A stretch of 64,000 bases of DNA from Amazonocrinis nigriterrae CENA67 (GCF_016056305.1 NZ_JAECZC010000102.1:74884-138883); one strand, 5' to 3'; shown: positions 26,018-34,561, numbered from the stretch's first letter. Program-made: numbers and translations. The notes: generated by a model not told the origin, from the sequence alone.

Positions 26018-26446
26018 TCAACTACCAGACTTGATATAACTAAGCAAAATCTCTCCTAATTCCCGCTCATCCTCTGCCGAAGCTCCCAAAAACGGACGTG
26101 GCGGCAAATTGCGCTTAGGGTATCCGTACTGATGAGCGCGAGCATACCTCACATTGCAGCCCACAACAACTTGAGTACCGTCGGCGCGGTAGGTGATGGA
26201 TGCTCGTAAGCGCCCCGATTCTGTTAATATTTTTGTTCCCCGCTTGCGTTTGCGGTATGCATTTGTCAGGGGTGCCCACGCCACGCCATCCGGGTCGTGT
26301 TCGCCTTTAAAATTTTGCTCGGTTCGCCGTAGCATAAATTCGCCCATTGAAGCGAAAGCCGGGCGGAGGTTATGGAGGCGATACTCGATTTCGGCAAGGT
26401 CTTGACGAGCAGCAATGTCATCTAGGGTAATAATAATGTTAGCCAT
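26018..26446 (-). CDS. Virion morphogenesis protein (Mu gpG / P2 gpS-like)
   Basis: 142 aa. The segments LHNLRPAFASMGEFMLRRTEQNF, GEHDPDGVAWAPLTNAYRKRK, ILTESGRLRASITYRADGTQVVVG and VRYARAHQYGYPKRNLPPRPFLG are diagnostic of the gpG/gpS family, which acts in head-tail joining and tail completion. Full length. It lies right before (in transcription order) the Mu-I-type protease, as in Mu. Confidence 0.92.
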   Translation of the reverse strand: MANIIITLDDIAARQDLAEIEYRLHNLRPAFASMGEFMLRRTEQNFKGEHDPDGVAWAPLTNAYRKRKRGTKILTESGRLRASITYRADGTQVVVGCNVRYARAHQYGYPKRNLPPRPFLGASAEDERELGEILLSYIKSGS

Positions 26447-26482
26447 AAATAGTCACATGGCGACACTACGAGGATTCCCTTT

Positions 26483-26761
26483 ATGTTTGATATGCCTGCT
26501 ACACCTATTGATCCTGAATTAGCTGCCGCATTCAAGACACTTGAAGCTCAAGGAATATTACTTTTGTGTGATGGCGCGATAGTTGATCGCTCATTGTTTA
26601 TCAAAGCTGCTGAGAATGCTGTAAGCGCTCCGGTTGAGGAAACCATTGCTTTATTGCAAAAAGCAGGAGCAACTGCTGTTACCCCACAACAGAAGGAGTC
26701 GGTATGGAATTGTTACCCTAATAGGGATTGGACTGCTTACTGTCTACACGATGCGAGATGA
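26483..26761 (+). CDS. Small plus-strand moron protein, unknown
   Basis: 92 aa, against the direction of the surrounding head genes. ATG at 26483 follows a purine-rich leader (GAGGATTC). Two helices (PIDPELAAAFKTLEAQGILLL and VEETIALLQKAGATAVT) suggest a small folded domain, and the last 20 residues are Trp/Cys-rich. The function is unknown. With the next plus-strand gene it seems a separate transcription unit. Confidence 0.55.
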   Translation: MFDMPATPIDPELAAAFKTLEAQGILLLCDGAIVDRSLFIKAAENAVSAPVEETIALLQKAGATAVTPQQKESVWNCYPNRDWTAYCLHDAR

Positions 26762-26868
26762 TGTCTACGGTTCCCTATACTCAATGGAATAACGCCACTT
26801 TAAATGACTACAGAAAAGCAAGCACAAGAATTGTTCCCTATTTGCGTTGAGGCGGGGTTGAATTATCG

Positions 26869-27321
26869 ATGGTAGTAATAAATTTTCCTGGTGATTTCGA
26901 GTATGACAAGCTATTGCCCCCAAACAACAATCCTTTGGCGTGGGGATGGCAAGATTACACCGATTTTGAGTGCCAAAAGTCCAAGAATCAGGCGAAAGCA
27001 CAAGAATTGTTAGACTTAATGACCGAAGTTTCTACCGATGCGTGGAATGCGGGTTGGATGAATGGCACAGAGTTTAGGCTATGGGAGGCAGCACTAGGAA
27101 AATGTGGTGAGTGGGGACATATTCAAATCAGCCAAGAAACAGGCGAGAAACTAAAAAACCTTTCTGATCTCTGTGGTGGCTGGTGGATTTATCATCGTGG
27201 AGAAAGGTTTTTAAGCCTAGAGGAATGGGAAAAACTTGCGGTTTACGCCAAGAGTCTAGACGCAAAGGAGCGCGAAGCCGTTAGGTTTCAAAATACCGAC
27301 AGCTTGCACAATCACCTTTAG
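26869..27321 (+). CDS. Plus-strand moron protein, unknown
   Basis: 150 aa, soluble, rich in Trp and acidic residues (WGWQDYTDFECQKS, DAWNAGWMNGTEFRLWEAALGKCGEWGHI, GGWWIYHRGERFLSLEEWEK). Its 3' end overlaps that of the convergent head gene by 41 bases. It has no obvious family; the compact helical text suggests a small regulatory or anti-defence type protein, but nothing proves it. Confidence 0.6.
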   Translation: MVVINFPGDFEYDKLLPPNNNPLAWGWQDYTDFECQKSKNQAKAQELLDLMTEVSTDAWNAGWMNGTEFRLWEAALGKCGEWGHIQISQETGEKLKNLSDLCGGWWIYHRGERFLSLEEWEKLAVYAKSLDAKEREAVRFQNTDSLHNHL

Positions 27322-27907
27322 GATTAACAGCACATTGAACATGTGGCGATCGCGCATTAAAACGACACGACGAATCCCCTAAGCAAACATCATCATCCAC
27401 ATAAATATCACTGTGTTGAACCGCTTGACATTGCTGTAAGCGAGTTCTAGCTGTTCTCTGGGCGCTAACGATTTGTCTGAAAGGGTTAAGGTTTCCAATA
27501 TCCTCAGGAGCTACTTGTACCTCAATTTGATCTAGTTGATACTGCTGAAGATTTAACTCGTATTGACGAAACAATTCAGCCTCTTGAGCCGCAACAAGTT
27601 TTGCTATTCCTGACACAACTTTGAAGCTGGAACGTAAGCTTCCAGTATCAACAAGTTTTGCTCTTGTTGTCTCAAAGTCGATAAGAATTCCTAGCTGGCT
27701 AGCTTCAATAATACGCATAGCATCCTGATGTATCTTTCTCATCCCCTCCCGAATGCCAGGATGCGCTATTGCTTTATTTACTTGAGCAATAGCCTTGTTG
27801 ACTTCGTTCATGTTAATAGTAAAACCAGCGCAAATGATCTTTATTGTTGGTTGTCTTAATGCGGCTTTTACTTTGTGGCGGTTTCGCCTACGTTGTCTGA
27901 TACTCAT
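27281..27907 (-). CDS. Minor head protein, unknown, with Cys-rich C-terminus
   Basis: 208 aa. The start overlaps the MuF stop as ATGA, so the two are translationally coupled. A helical N-terminal region (NEVNKAIAQVNKAIAHPGIREGMRKIHQDAM) and a beta segment precede a C-terminal stretch with five Cys (CLGDSSC ... CAVNPKGDCASC), a likely metal or disulfide site. Probable minor virion protein. Confidence 0.68.
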   Translation of the reverse strand: MSIRQRRRNRHKVKAALRQPTIKIICAGFTINMNEVNKAIAQVNKAIAHPGIREGMRKIHQDAMRIIEASQLGILIDFETTRAKLVDTGSLRSSFKVVSGIAKLVAAQEAELFRQYELNLQQYQLDQIEVQVAPEDIGNLNPFRQIVSAQRTARTRLQQCQAVQHSDIYVDDDVCLGDSSCRFNARSPHVQCAVNPKGDCASCRYFET

Positions 27908-28662
27908 TTTTCTAACGCCTTTTTCACCTGTTCCTGTAACTGTGGCGGCAACTTCTGCATTGCCTGTTCCAGTATCGCTTGCTTTTGGCTAGGGTCACTA
28001 CCGCCAGGGATGGTACTAAATCCTGGTTCGCCAATAGCAGGTACAGATTTGCGATCGCCACTCACCTTGTCCACCACAGTCACCCGCTCTTTTGGCGGTT
28101 CGTCCACTGTTAGTCCTTCTCTCTCGATATCGCGCTGGGATAGTGAAACTACGCCACACCTGCAACCAAAACCATTTGGCGGAAAGCATGTCTGCCAAAA
28201 CGGATCATTGGCAGGATAGATTTTACCATCAAGCGCGAGATGGTGCGGACGCGGCACACGGCTATCTCTATGCACATATTGCCAGAAACCCCGAAGCTTT
28301 AACACTTCTGGATCGCTCATCTGCTTGTAGCGCCCGGCTTGATATGCATTCCTGAGATTTTGGTTGAAGATGAGTGCTGTTCTGTATGGGCGATTTGCTG
28401 GGTTCCACCCTGCTTTATCAATCGCCTGGTCAAATCCCTTTTTAAATTCGCCGTAACTGTCGCCGTTTTCCAGTCCGCTTAGAACCAAGTTGTAGACATC
28501 GTTGAGCAGTTCGGCTTCCGTGACTGTAGCAAGAGTAAACGCAAAATCCTGAGCGGCATCAGCAAACGTGTCCCAACTGGTGCTAGGAAGTGGCAACTTA
28601 GCCCGGTAGTAGGCGATCGCTTCATCAAATGGCAAGCGAAATGGGTCGATTTGTTCTGGCAT
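27904..28662 (-). CDS. MuF-like minor head / head morphogenesis protein
   Basis: 252 aa. It carries the MuF (SPP1 gp7) domain: FKKGFDQAIDKAGWNPANRPYRTALIFNQNLRNAYQAGRY, WQYVHRDSRVPRPHHLALDG and the zinc-binding-like end FPPNGFGCRCGVVSLSQRDI. These proteins bind the portal and enter the capsid. Here the protein is at the size of a plain MuF with no toxin fused at the C-terminus. Confidence 0.93.
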   Translation of the reverse strand: MPEQIDPFRLPFDEAIAYYRAKLPLPSTSWDTFADAAQDFAFTLATVTEAELLNDVYNLVLSGLENGDSYGEFKKGFDQAIDKAGWNPANRPYRTALIFNQNLRNAYQAGRYKQMSDPEVLKLRGFWQYVHRDSRVPRPHHLALDGKIYPANDPFWQTCFPPNGFGCRCGVVSLSQRDIEREGLTVDEPPKERVTVVDKVSGDRKSVPAIGEPGFSTIPGGSDPSQKQAILEQAMQKLPPQLQEQVKKALEK

Positions 28663-28666
28663 GGGC

Positions 28667-28852
28667 TTAAGATTCCCCTTGCCAATCCTCGTCTAATTTC
28701 CCTTGAGCAATCAACTCTTTAATCACCGCCTTGCGAATAAAATCGCTCTTGTCGCTCATTTTTCGCAACACCCTATCTACCTCTGGCGGGTACTTCGTGC
28801 TGATGGGTTGCTGTCGGTTTGTTGTGCCTAATCCCGTGTCTTGAAATTTCAT
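28667..28852 (-). CDS. Small ribbon-helix-helix-like regulator
   Basis: 61 aa. The pattern TKYPPEVDRVLRKMSDKSDFIRKAVIKELIAQ has a short strand followed by two helices, typical of RHH (CopG/Arc) repressors. It lies one gene before MuF, with a twin palindromic operator (CGCGTACACGCG) upstream at 28883-28894 and 28979-28990, so it probably represses itself and the divergent plus-strand unit. Confidence 0.62.
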   Translation of the reverse strand: MKFQDTGLGTTNRQQPISTKYPPEVDRVLRKMSDKSDFIRKAVIKELIAQGKLDEDWQGES

Positions 28853-28882
28853 ATCTTTTGAATGTTTCTCATGCTATCTTAT

Positions 28883-28894
28883 CGCGTACACGCG
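28883..28894. promoter_or_regulatory. Palindromic operator, copy 1
   Basis: CGCGT-AC-ACGCG, a perfect dyad 31 bases upstream of the small RHH gene start. The identical sequence recurs at 28979-28990. Confidence 0.6.
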
Positions 28895-28969
28895 AACTAA
28901 TAAATAAGCAACACTGATAACAATTATTCAAACTTGCGAAAAGTTTTATGAATTCCAACCTAATTTTTA

Positions 28970-28999
28970 TTGACAATCCGCGTACACGCGACATATCAT
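28970..28999 (+). promoter_or_regulatory. Sigma-70-type promoter with operator in its spacer
   Basis: TTGACA (28970-28975), an 18-base spacer and TATCAT (28994-28999). The spacer contains the second CGCGTACACGCG dyad (28979-28990), so a bound repressor would block RNA polymerase. It faces the plus-strand genes starting at 29049. Confidence 0.62.
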
Positions 29000-29048
29000 A
29001 AATACATGAGCGGCGAGGACACCACTTCACCCCCTCCCCCAAAAGAAA

Positions 29049-29300
29049 ATGCACTACATCGATACCCACCAAGAAAGAGATTACAGCCAAGAAGAATTAA
29101 TTGCTCTGTGTACAGGTAACGCCAAGCCCTTTCCTAGCAGCTACTACCAAAGCGAAAAATCCTTGATTACCGAGAAAAACGCTTCCCACTGGAGAGAGTA
29201 TCAGGAATTAGAAAAGCAAGAGTACGAAGAGGAAGGAGGCGATTACAGCGAATTTTCCTGCCCTCTGCACAAATGGCAGTATCTGTGCAAAAAAATCTAG
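29049..29300 (+). CDS. Small acidic protein, unknown
   Basis: 83 aa, rich in Glu/Lys/Tyr (YIDTHQERDYSQEELIALC, SEKSLITEKNASHWREYQELEKQEYEEEGGDYSEF) with Cys near the C-terminus. First gene of the plus-strand unit driven by the promoter at 28970-28999. Function unknown. Confidence 0.58.
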   Translation: MHYIDTHQERDYSQEELIALCTGNAKPFPSSYYQSEKSLITEKNASHWREYQELEKQEYEEEGGDYSEFSCPLHKWQYLCKKI

Positions 29301-29305
29301 TTTTC

Positions 29306-29437
29306 ATGCCTCGCGACATCAGCGTGAGCTACCTGATCGAATCGGGCGGACACTACACTATTCCCGGCGTCAAAAAATCATGTTTTACACCTTTACATCT
29401 GCTACAACCACCGCGATCGCATCCACCGAACAATTAA
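29306..29437 (+). CDS. Possible short ORF
   Basis: 43 codons beginning MPRDISVSYLIESGGHYTIP. The first ~25 residues read like a real protein. The rest overlaps the next gene out of frame, so the gene may have been truncated by a small indel in the A-run at about 29370-29375. Confidence 0.3.
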   Translation: MPRDISVSYLIESGGHYTIPGVKKSCFTPLHLLQPPRSHPPNN

Positions 29438-29961
29438 TTACATCTCTGCAAAACCAGCTAGATGCAGCTAGACAAGAATTAGCCAGACTCCAACAACAGC
29501 AACAAGCAGAACAAACCGCCAAAACAGCTGCCCAAACTGCACTAGAAATGGTGCAAAAAGCGCGGAAACTGGTTGCAATAGCATACGGAGACGCAGCAGT
29601 TGCAGAATTCAATAATGCTTTGGTAGCCGATAATCCGTTGCTTGAAGCGCAAAACGCAGACGTGACAACAGATGAAGAAGTGGTGGTGACGCAAGCGACG
29701 ATTGTGACTGAAGCAATAACAGTAGAAGATACAGCCACTATAGATGTGGTTGCAGATATTGTGACTGAAGATCCTGATTTGGGTGAGGAGGTTGGCGAAA
29801 TTCAAATAGAAAAAGATTTGGATTTTACCAAAATTAGTTGGACGAAATTACAAAAACTAGCAGTGACTAAAGGAGTATCAATCAAAGGAAAAAGCAAGGA
29901 AGCTATCAAAAAAGCTCTTTTAGGACTTGTGACTCAACAAGATATTGACCAGGCAGCGTAA
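29380..29961 (+). CDS. Coiled-coil protein with SAP/HeH-like C-terminus
   Basis: 193 aa. Residues ~17-65 are a long Gln/Ala coiled coil (STEQLITSLQNQLDAARQELARLQQQQQAEQ), then an acidic Val/Thr linker, then a C-terminal ~45-residue segment (ISWTKLQKLAVTKGVSIKGKSKEAIKKALL) that looks like a SAP/HeH nucleic-acid-binding motif. It is the last gene of the unit, followed by a strong terminator. A DNA-associated role is inference. Confidence 0.62.
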   Translation: MFYTFTSATTTAIASTEQLITSLQNQLDAARQELARLQQQQQAEQTAKTAAQTALEMVQKARKLVAIAYGDAAVAEFNNALVADNPLLEAQNADVTTDEEVVVTQATIVTEAITVEDTATIDVVADIVTEDPDLGEEVGEIQIEKDLDFTKISWTKLQKLAVTKGVSIKGKSKEAIKKALLGLVTQQDIDQAA

Positions 29962-29978
29962 TTATCAACTAAAAATAA

Positions 29979-30011
29979 CCCCCTGAGTTGTAAAGTAACT
30001 CAGGGGGTTTT
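29979..30011. terminator. Bidirectional terminator
   Basis: An 11-base stem (CCCCCTGAGTT with AACTCAGGGGG, loop GTAAAGT) followed by TTTT and preceded by AA. It ends both the plus-strand moron unit and, on the other strand, reads out of the head gene that starts at 30210. Confidence 0.85.
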
Positions 30012-30012
30012 A

Positions 30013-30210
30013 TCATTCTGTCAAAGTTGCGTAAGTTCTGAAAACCTGCTTCCCACCAGATTTAAATTCCACGACTTCCGCCTTTTTGGCTGTGTCCTTG
30101 CTAGTTGGATTACCCTCAGCATCTTGATAGTAAATGATGCTGTAGTCTCCGCCATTGGGAGTGGCTTGATCAATGCGTTCTTGGGTGATACTATCCGCCA
30201 AAGTTTTCAT
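30013..30210 (-). CDS. Small protein downstream of the metallopeptidase, unknown
   Basis: 65 aa. Its start overlaps the end of the metallopeptidase-like gene. Text such as GDYSIIYYQDAEGNPTSKDTA and VEFKSGGKQVFRTYATLT suggests a small beta fold. It may be a cofactor, inhibitor or virion part; unknown. Confidence 0.6.
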   Translation of the reverse strand: MKTLADSITQERIDQATPNGGDYSIIYYQDAEGNPTSKDTAKKAEVVEFKSGGKQVFRTYATLTE

Positions 30211-31591
30211 CCTCCAGTATTTGCTTCATTACTTGATAGCGCAATGGTGATTTTTCTTTGAGTAAATCTGGCGACGTGTGATACATTCTTGCAGTTTCCG
30301 CAAAATCTTCAGCGCGGCTATTCCTGCCGTAGCTGCTAGGATGATCGCCATCTTTGATAGCAGCTTGAATGTAATTAGAGCTTTCAGGTGGGGCTGTAGC
30401 GCCATATCTACCCGTAGCTAAATTATGCCCCATTTCGTGGATCAAAGTTCCACGATCACTGCTTCCTCCATTGTAATAAACTACGCTGCCATTGCCACCA
30501 GTAGCGGCACTCTTAAAGTCTTTTATGTTATACGTTTTTTCCCAATATTTATCGTCTCTATTGCGCTGCGAACTGAAATAAACATCTGATGTGTAGCGAG
30601 TTAGAGATTTAGGCAAAGGGTCGTTCTCTTCAACGTCTAGGCTGATTGCTTTAATGAGCGGATGATTTTTATCCAGCGATCCTGTGCTGTGATAGCGAAC
30701 ACCTTCATGCTCCACAGACCACATATCCTCAGATTCACTCATACCGTGATGTAATTGCGGTTGAGGGTCTTTGTAGGATTTTTTCAATTCCTGTGTCACA
30801 AGTTTATCTCGCTGCCGAATGTATTCAATTTCTTTGGCTAATAATGCTTGTTCAGCATCTATAAATCTTTTTTGCTCAGCGCGGGTTTGAGTTTTTCTTT
30901 CTACAATCTTAGTGGCAAGTATTGCTTTGGCTGCATCATATTCTTTTCGTAAAGCGTCAGTCTGCTCTTGGTATTGACCCCTTAATTTCTTGATTTTCTC
31001 TCTCAATCCACCGCTTTCTGCCTTTACCTTTGTCCTCGCCTTGGTTTTTTGAGGTTTTGAGCTTGAGCCTTCTGCCTTTACCTTTGTCCTCACCTGAGCA
31101 ATCTTTTTCTTGGTGGGAGCATCTGCATTTTTTCTACAGGTTTTTTTGGCGGAGATACACGAGCCACCGCAGGCAATGCCCTTTGTACAGTTACTGGCTT
31201 TTTTTTGAGCGACGAAATCCAGTGACGCTCGATGACTCGCACTTCGCAAGCTATCAGCAAATTCTTCTACATCACTTGGATTGACAAGGCTGTAGCTAAT
31301 TTCATCGTCAGGCGCGATCGCAAACTTAAATCGCTTGGTCAGCTTAGAATCAACTCTATCCTCAAAGATGCCAGAGAAACTGTCATTTGCGTTTAACTGG
31401 GCTTGAGGTATAGCAGTAATACCGTCTTGGTACTGGGTTTCAAGGATGTCCCGCAGTTCTAATAGAAGTTGAGGATCGGTGATTTTCGTGCTGTCGTTTT
31501 CTGCAAACTCAATGGCACGATCGCACAGCAGCCGCGTGACATATAACCCAACTATCTTGTATTCATGTTCGGCGAACTGTAGCGACATCAA
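30191..31591 (-). CDS. Metallopeptidase-like minor head protein
   Basis: 466 aa. The C-terminal third has a zinc metallopeptidase signature, GTLIHEMGHNLATG (HEMGH, HExxH). Near residue ~130-150 lies the Cys motif NCTKGIACGGSCISAKKTCR, a pattern often seen in phage head proteins. A charged coiled coil (EKIKKLRGQYQEQTDALRKEYD and on) joins them. It sits directly after the portal gene, so it is probably injected or used in head maturation. Substrate unknown. Confidence 0.72.
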   Translation of the reverse strand: MMSLQFAEHEYKIVGLYVTRLLCDRAIEFAENDSTKITDPQLLLELRDILETQYQDGITAIPQAQLNANDSFSGIFEDRVDSKLTKRFKFAIAPDDEISYSLVNPSDVEEFADSLRSASHRASLDFVAQKKASNCTKGIACGGSCISAKKTCRKNADAPTKKKIAQVRTKVKAEGSSSKPQKTKARTKVKAESGGLREKIKKLRGQYQEQTDALRKEYDAAKAILATKIVERKTQTRAEQKRFIDAEQALLAKEIEYIRQRDKLVTQELKKSYKDPQPQLHHGMSESEDMWSVEHEGVRYHSTGSLDKNHPLIKAISLDVEENDPLPKSLTRYTSDVYFSSQRNRDDKYWEKTYNIKDFKSAATGGNGSVVYYNGGSSDRGTLIHEMGHNLATGRYGATAPPESSNYIQAAIKDGDHPSSYGRNSRAEDFAETARMYHTSPDLLKEKSPLRYQVMKQILEDENFGG

Positions 31592-31605
31592 AGGAAACCA
31601 AGAGA

Positions 31606-33648
31606 TTACGCCTCTAAGGTTCCCGCCTCCTGAACTACCTCAAATCTGCCAAGCGCTTCGGTTGCCATCATTGCCTGTGTCATTATTTCTGTGAGGTCGG
31701 TGGTATCCAGTTTGGGGAAGAGTTCAAATAGGCGATCGCGTGCCTCCTCGAAACTTTCCGATTCCTGCACCAATCCCCTGATCTGTTCGATCCAGTCAGT
31801 GATGATAGGTGCAGAACGCTCCTGCAACTGAGTCGCATAAAGGTCAGCGCCATCCTTCTCGGTTTCTGCGAAGTTGGTAGCAATGGGGAGGCTTCGGGAA
31901 GTGGAGAGGGAAACAGGAGTACGCTTGTACTGCTCTAGACTTTCGACGGTGACTTCCTGAACGCCTCCTAGATAATCGATAGGCATTTCGGCTAAATACG
32001 CATCCCTGGCGGTTTTCAGGTTTGCATAGCCAATCAGCATCTTGAATTCGTCGAAATCCCCATCCTCTGGGGAGATCTGCGATATCTGAAAAATGCGATC
32101 ACTCCCCTCTGGCTCATCTAGCAGCAAGCCAGGATAGATGTAGCAATCAAGCGCCTCGTCGTCATTTCCCGAATAGCCACGAATATGGCCGTAAGCTGAT
32201 CGCAATTTCTTAGAATGCTTGCGACCAGGGAACCTTACCTGACCTGGCAAAAACTCCACGCCGATAGATAACCCCTGCCACTTCAGCACCCGGTCGATGA
32301 TGCTGCCAAAATCAACTGACTCTGACATATCAGCAGTATCTTCTCCCCCTGCTCCCCTGCTCCCCTGCACCCCTGCTCCTCCCTGTACACCCGAATTAGT
32401 CAGGAATTGCTCGTCAGTTGCTTCGCCTCCACCCTGCTCGACTTCCTCGTAGTGGTCGCCGTAAATCTCGGTTACAGATTCCTTCTTCAACTTGAAGCCC
32501 ATATCAAATAGGGTTTTGTCACGCTGACTTCGCCCATTCAAGTCCTCAGCTTCCTCGAAGTTGCGCCATAGGCGTGGCGGTTTGGCATCTGGCAGATTTA
32601 GCTGCACATCCCATTTAATCAGGGTGCGGTTGAGCGTGTCGCTAAGCAAATCCGAGTCTGCTTTGGTTAGTTCCTTTCTCACTTCATTGTGAGTGTTGGC
32701 GGCTGCATAGCTTCCCCTGCTGCCAATTTCAGTGGTGAGAGTTTCCCCCAGTACAGTTTTGCTGATTTCCCCATCCATGTACTTGGCAAGGGATTCATAG
32801 CAATTGATGCTGCCAGAGCGGGAAGCTTCCAAGAGCATGATTTCCAAGTCGTCGGGAATTGCCACGCCGGCATCGGTGGCGATCGCTTCTAATGCCTCAA
32901 GCAGCGTACTTTTTTGCTCTTTAGTGGCTCCCCGCTTGTATTTGCCAATCGCGGTGGGAGATGCGAATTTATCAACGAATTGCAACCAGAATTTAATTCC
33001 TTGCTTTTTGAAGAACACATTCCACCAGAGTGTACGCCCCAATCCCATACCATAAGGGTTATCGTCAGTAGCGCCGCAAATGTGGGTGAAAAATTTCTTA
33101 GGGTAAAGCTTGGTCACAGCTTCCCCATCAATCATGTCTTCTAAGGTCAAAAGCCGCAGTTCCCATTTTCCCGCTTCGTTGATGGCGAAGTTAAACCGCT
33201 GTTGGCTCCTGGCTTTAACTTGACTGGGGTAAAATTCCTTACCATCGTTCTGCCACAATATCTCTGCCGGCTTGAAACCTTTGAGGATAGCATCAAGCAA
33301 GTTGTAACAAGTCCTATCAAAACCAGTGGCTAGCAAATCGTCATCATCCGCCCTGGATGCCAAGCTTTGTAGGTGATATTTCACCATATCCGCCGCTTTC
33401 TGGTCGATCTTGTCTTTTGAGGCAGGTTCGACCGACCATTCACGAGCAATTACGGCTAAATATCGCTTTTGCAACACCGAGAAACAATGACCATCTTTGA
33501 GCAGATCGTCGTAAGCTTTGTACTCTCCTTTTCCTCGCCCCTGGAGAACTTCGTCAGGATTAAGCAGGCGCGAACCCAGCAGTAGCAAGTAGGGATCGCG
33601 CTTGACTGAAGCGATTTCTGTGTTGAAATTGCGGGGGAGTGAGGGCAT
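31606..33648 (-). CDS. Portal protein (DUF935, Mu gp29-like) with inserted InPase-like domain
   Basis: 680 aa, longer than the usual ~500. Residues ~1-405 are the DUF935 portal core (KRDPYLLLLGSRLLNPDEV, LQKRYLAVIAREWSVEP, ILKGFKPAEILWQ, FVDKFASPTAIGKYKRG). Low-complexity text (~418-440, GVQGGAGVQGSRGAGG) follows. Residues ~446-573 resemble the phage inorganic-pyrophosphatase-type domain (HIRGYSGNDDEALDCYIYPG, then EFKMLIGYANLKTARDAYLAEM). The C-terminal ~85 residues (ITDWIEQIRGLVQESESFEEARDRLFELF ... EALGRFEV) return to the normal portal tail. So the domain is inserted into, not appended to, the portal. The low-complexity part is encoded by a (CTCCCCTG) repeat. Confidence 0.85.
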   Translation of the reverse strand: MPSLPRNFNTEIASVKRDPYLLLLGSRLLNPDEVLQGRGKGEYKAYDDLLKDGHCFSVLQKRYLAVIAREWSVEPASKDKIDQKAADMVKYHLQSLASRADDDDLLATGFDRTCYNLLDAILKGFKPAEILWQNDGKEFYPSQVKARSQQRFNFAINEAGKWELRLLTLEDMIDGEAVTKLYPKKFFTHICGATDDNPYGMGLGRTLWWNVFFKKQGIKFWLQFVDKFASPTAIGKYKRGATKEQKSTLLEALEAIATDAGVAIPDDLEIMLLEASRSGSINCYESLAKYMDGEISKTVLGETLTTEIGSRGSYAAANTHNEVRKELTKADSDLLSDTLNRTLIKWDVQLNLPDAKPPRLWRNFEEAEDLNGRSQRDKTLFDMGFKLKKESVTEIYGDHYEEVEQGGGEATDEQFLTNSGVQGGAGVQGSRGAGGEDTADMSESVDFGSIIDRVLKWQGLSIGVEFLPGQVRFPGRKHSKKLRSAYGHIRGYSGNDDEALDCYIYPGLLLDEPEGSDRIFQISQISPEDGDFDEFKMLIGYANLKTARDAYLAEMPIDYLGGVQEVTVESLEQYKRTPVSLSTSRSLPIATNFAETEKDGADLYATQLQERSAPIITDWIEQIRGLVQESESFEEARDRLFELFPKLDTTDLTEIMTQAMMATEALGRFEVVQEAGTLEA

Positions 33649-33720
33649 TTAAGGAAAAAGGCTGGTAGCTCGCCAGTCCACATAAGGAAATGAAAATCAT
33701 CCAACTTTGCGCTAGGGTTC

Positions 33721-33747
33721 CCTATCTGGCGGAATCCGCCAGATAGG
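33721..33747. repeat. Dispersed palindrome, copy 4 (makes a gene end)
   Basis: CCTATCTGGCGGA, A, TCCGCCAGATAGG. In the minus-strand frame it reads YLADSAR-stop, so it forms the last residues and stop codon of the gene 33722-34528. Confidence 0.95.
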
Positions 33748-34528
33748 AAAGGCTTGTTGCTAGAGGGTAACCATAAATTCCATACTGAGGGCGGATAAAT
33801 CTGCCATCTAAATAGCCACGGTTCAGTGCTTTGTAAATACTATCCGTTGCTTGCTGCCTTGTTCTCCCAATACATTCGTTTGAGAGTATTTCGTTTACTA
33901 TATCTCCGGCTTTAAAAGACAACCCTCGTTTCTCTTGTAAGAAATATTCGACTGACTGCATGATAGTCAGACCTTCGTAGTTAGGATTTACCGGGTATTC
34001 GTGCTTGCGACGATTTTTGTTAATAACAAGTCCAGGTTCTTTGAGAATAAATTTTTTTGGCAATACTGGTCTAAAATTATCCTCAATAAAGTAAGATTCA
34101 GGCTGGGCATTGCCTCTCTTCCAAAATCCTAAATTCAAGCCATTAGCCAGGCGACTATTCAACTGTCGTTTAATCATTTCATATTCAGTATCACTAAGAG
34201 CGCGTCCAATTAGTTCGTTAGCAATAAACCTGGTATGACAAATTTTGCCCAAATGCTCTTGCAACAGTTTTTGAATAGCACCATTTAAAGTGAGTCCTTG
34301 GTATTTAGTGCATAAATAAATTTCTTTGCCTAGCACTTCTGCTTCAGTGAGTTTTGATTCCGAGTTTGGTTCATCAAGTATTGCGTTTATATGAGCCAGT
34401 TTATAACTAAGAAGTTCATTTTCTTTTTGTAATCGAGAAATTGCTTGTTTATTAGACTTGATTAAATTTTCACAACGCTCTTTGAGATAAGCAATTTCTT
34501 TGAATGATTGATCAATGGAATGGGTCAT
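33722..34528 (-). CDS. Protein with two winged-helix-like repeats, unknown
   Basis: 268 aa. An N-terminal coiled coil (residues ~5-50) precedes two similar blocks beginning YQGLTLNGAIQKLLQEHLGK and YEGLTIMQSVEYFLQEKRGL, each followed by an ELIG/EILS helix and a strand ending in Gly-rich text. That duplication resembles HARE/winged-helix domains. It sits between portal and terminase, but with weaker conservation than core genes. The last seven residues (YLADSAR) come from a dispersed palindrome, so the original C-terminus was probably different. Confidence 0.65.
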   Translation of the reverse strand: MTHSIDQSFKEIAYLKERCENLIKSNKQAISRLQKENELLSYKLAHINAILDEPNSESKLTEAEVLGKEIYLCTKYQGLTLNGAIQKLLQEHLGKICHTRFIANELIGRALSDTEYEMIKRQLNSRLANGLNLGFWKRGNAQPESYFIEDNFRPVLPKKFILKEPGLVINKNRRKHEYPVNPNYEGLTIMQSVEYFLQEKRGLSFKAGDIVNEILSNECIGRTRQQATDSIYKALNRGYLDGRFIRPQYGIYGYPLATSLSYLADSAR

Positions 34529-34561
34529 TTTATAGATATAAGCTACTTCAATAGTTTGCCC

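Noticed and set aside
25737-26021. 94-codon minus-strand frame beginning MNLSGGIRQIE
   Set aside because: Shadow of the protease and palindrome text.
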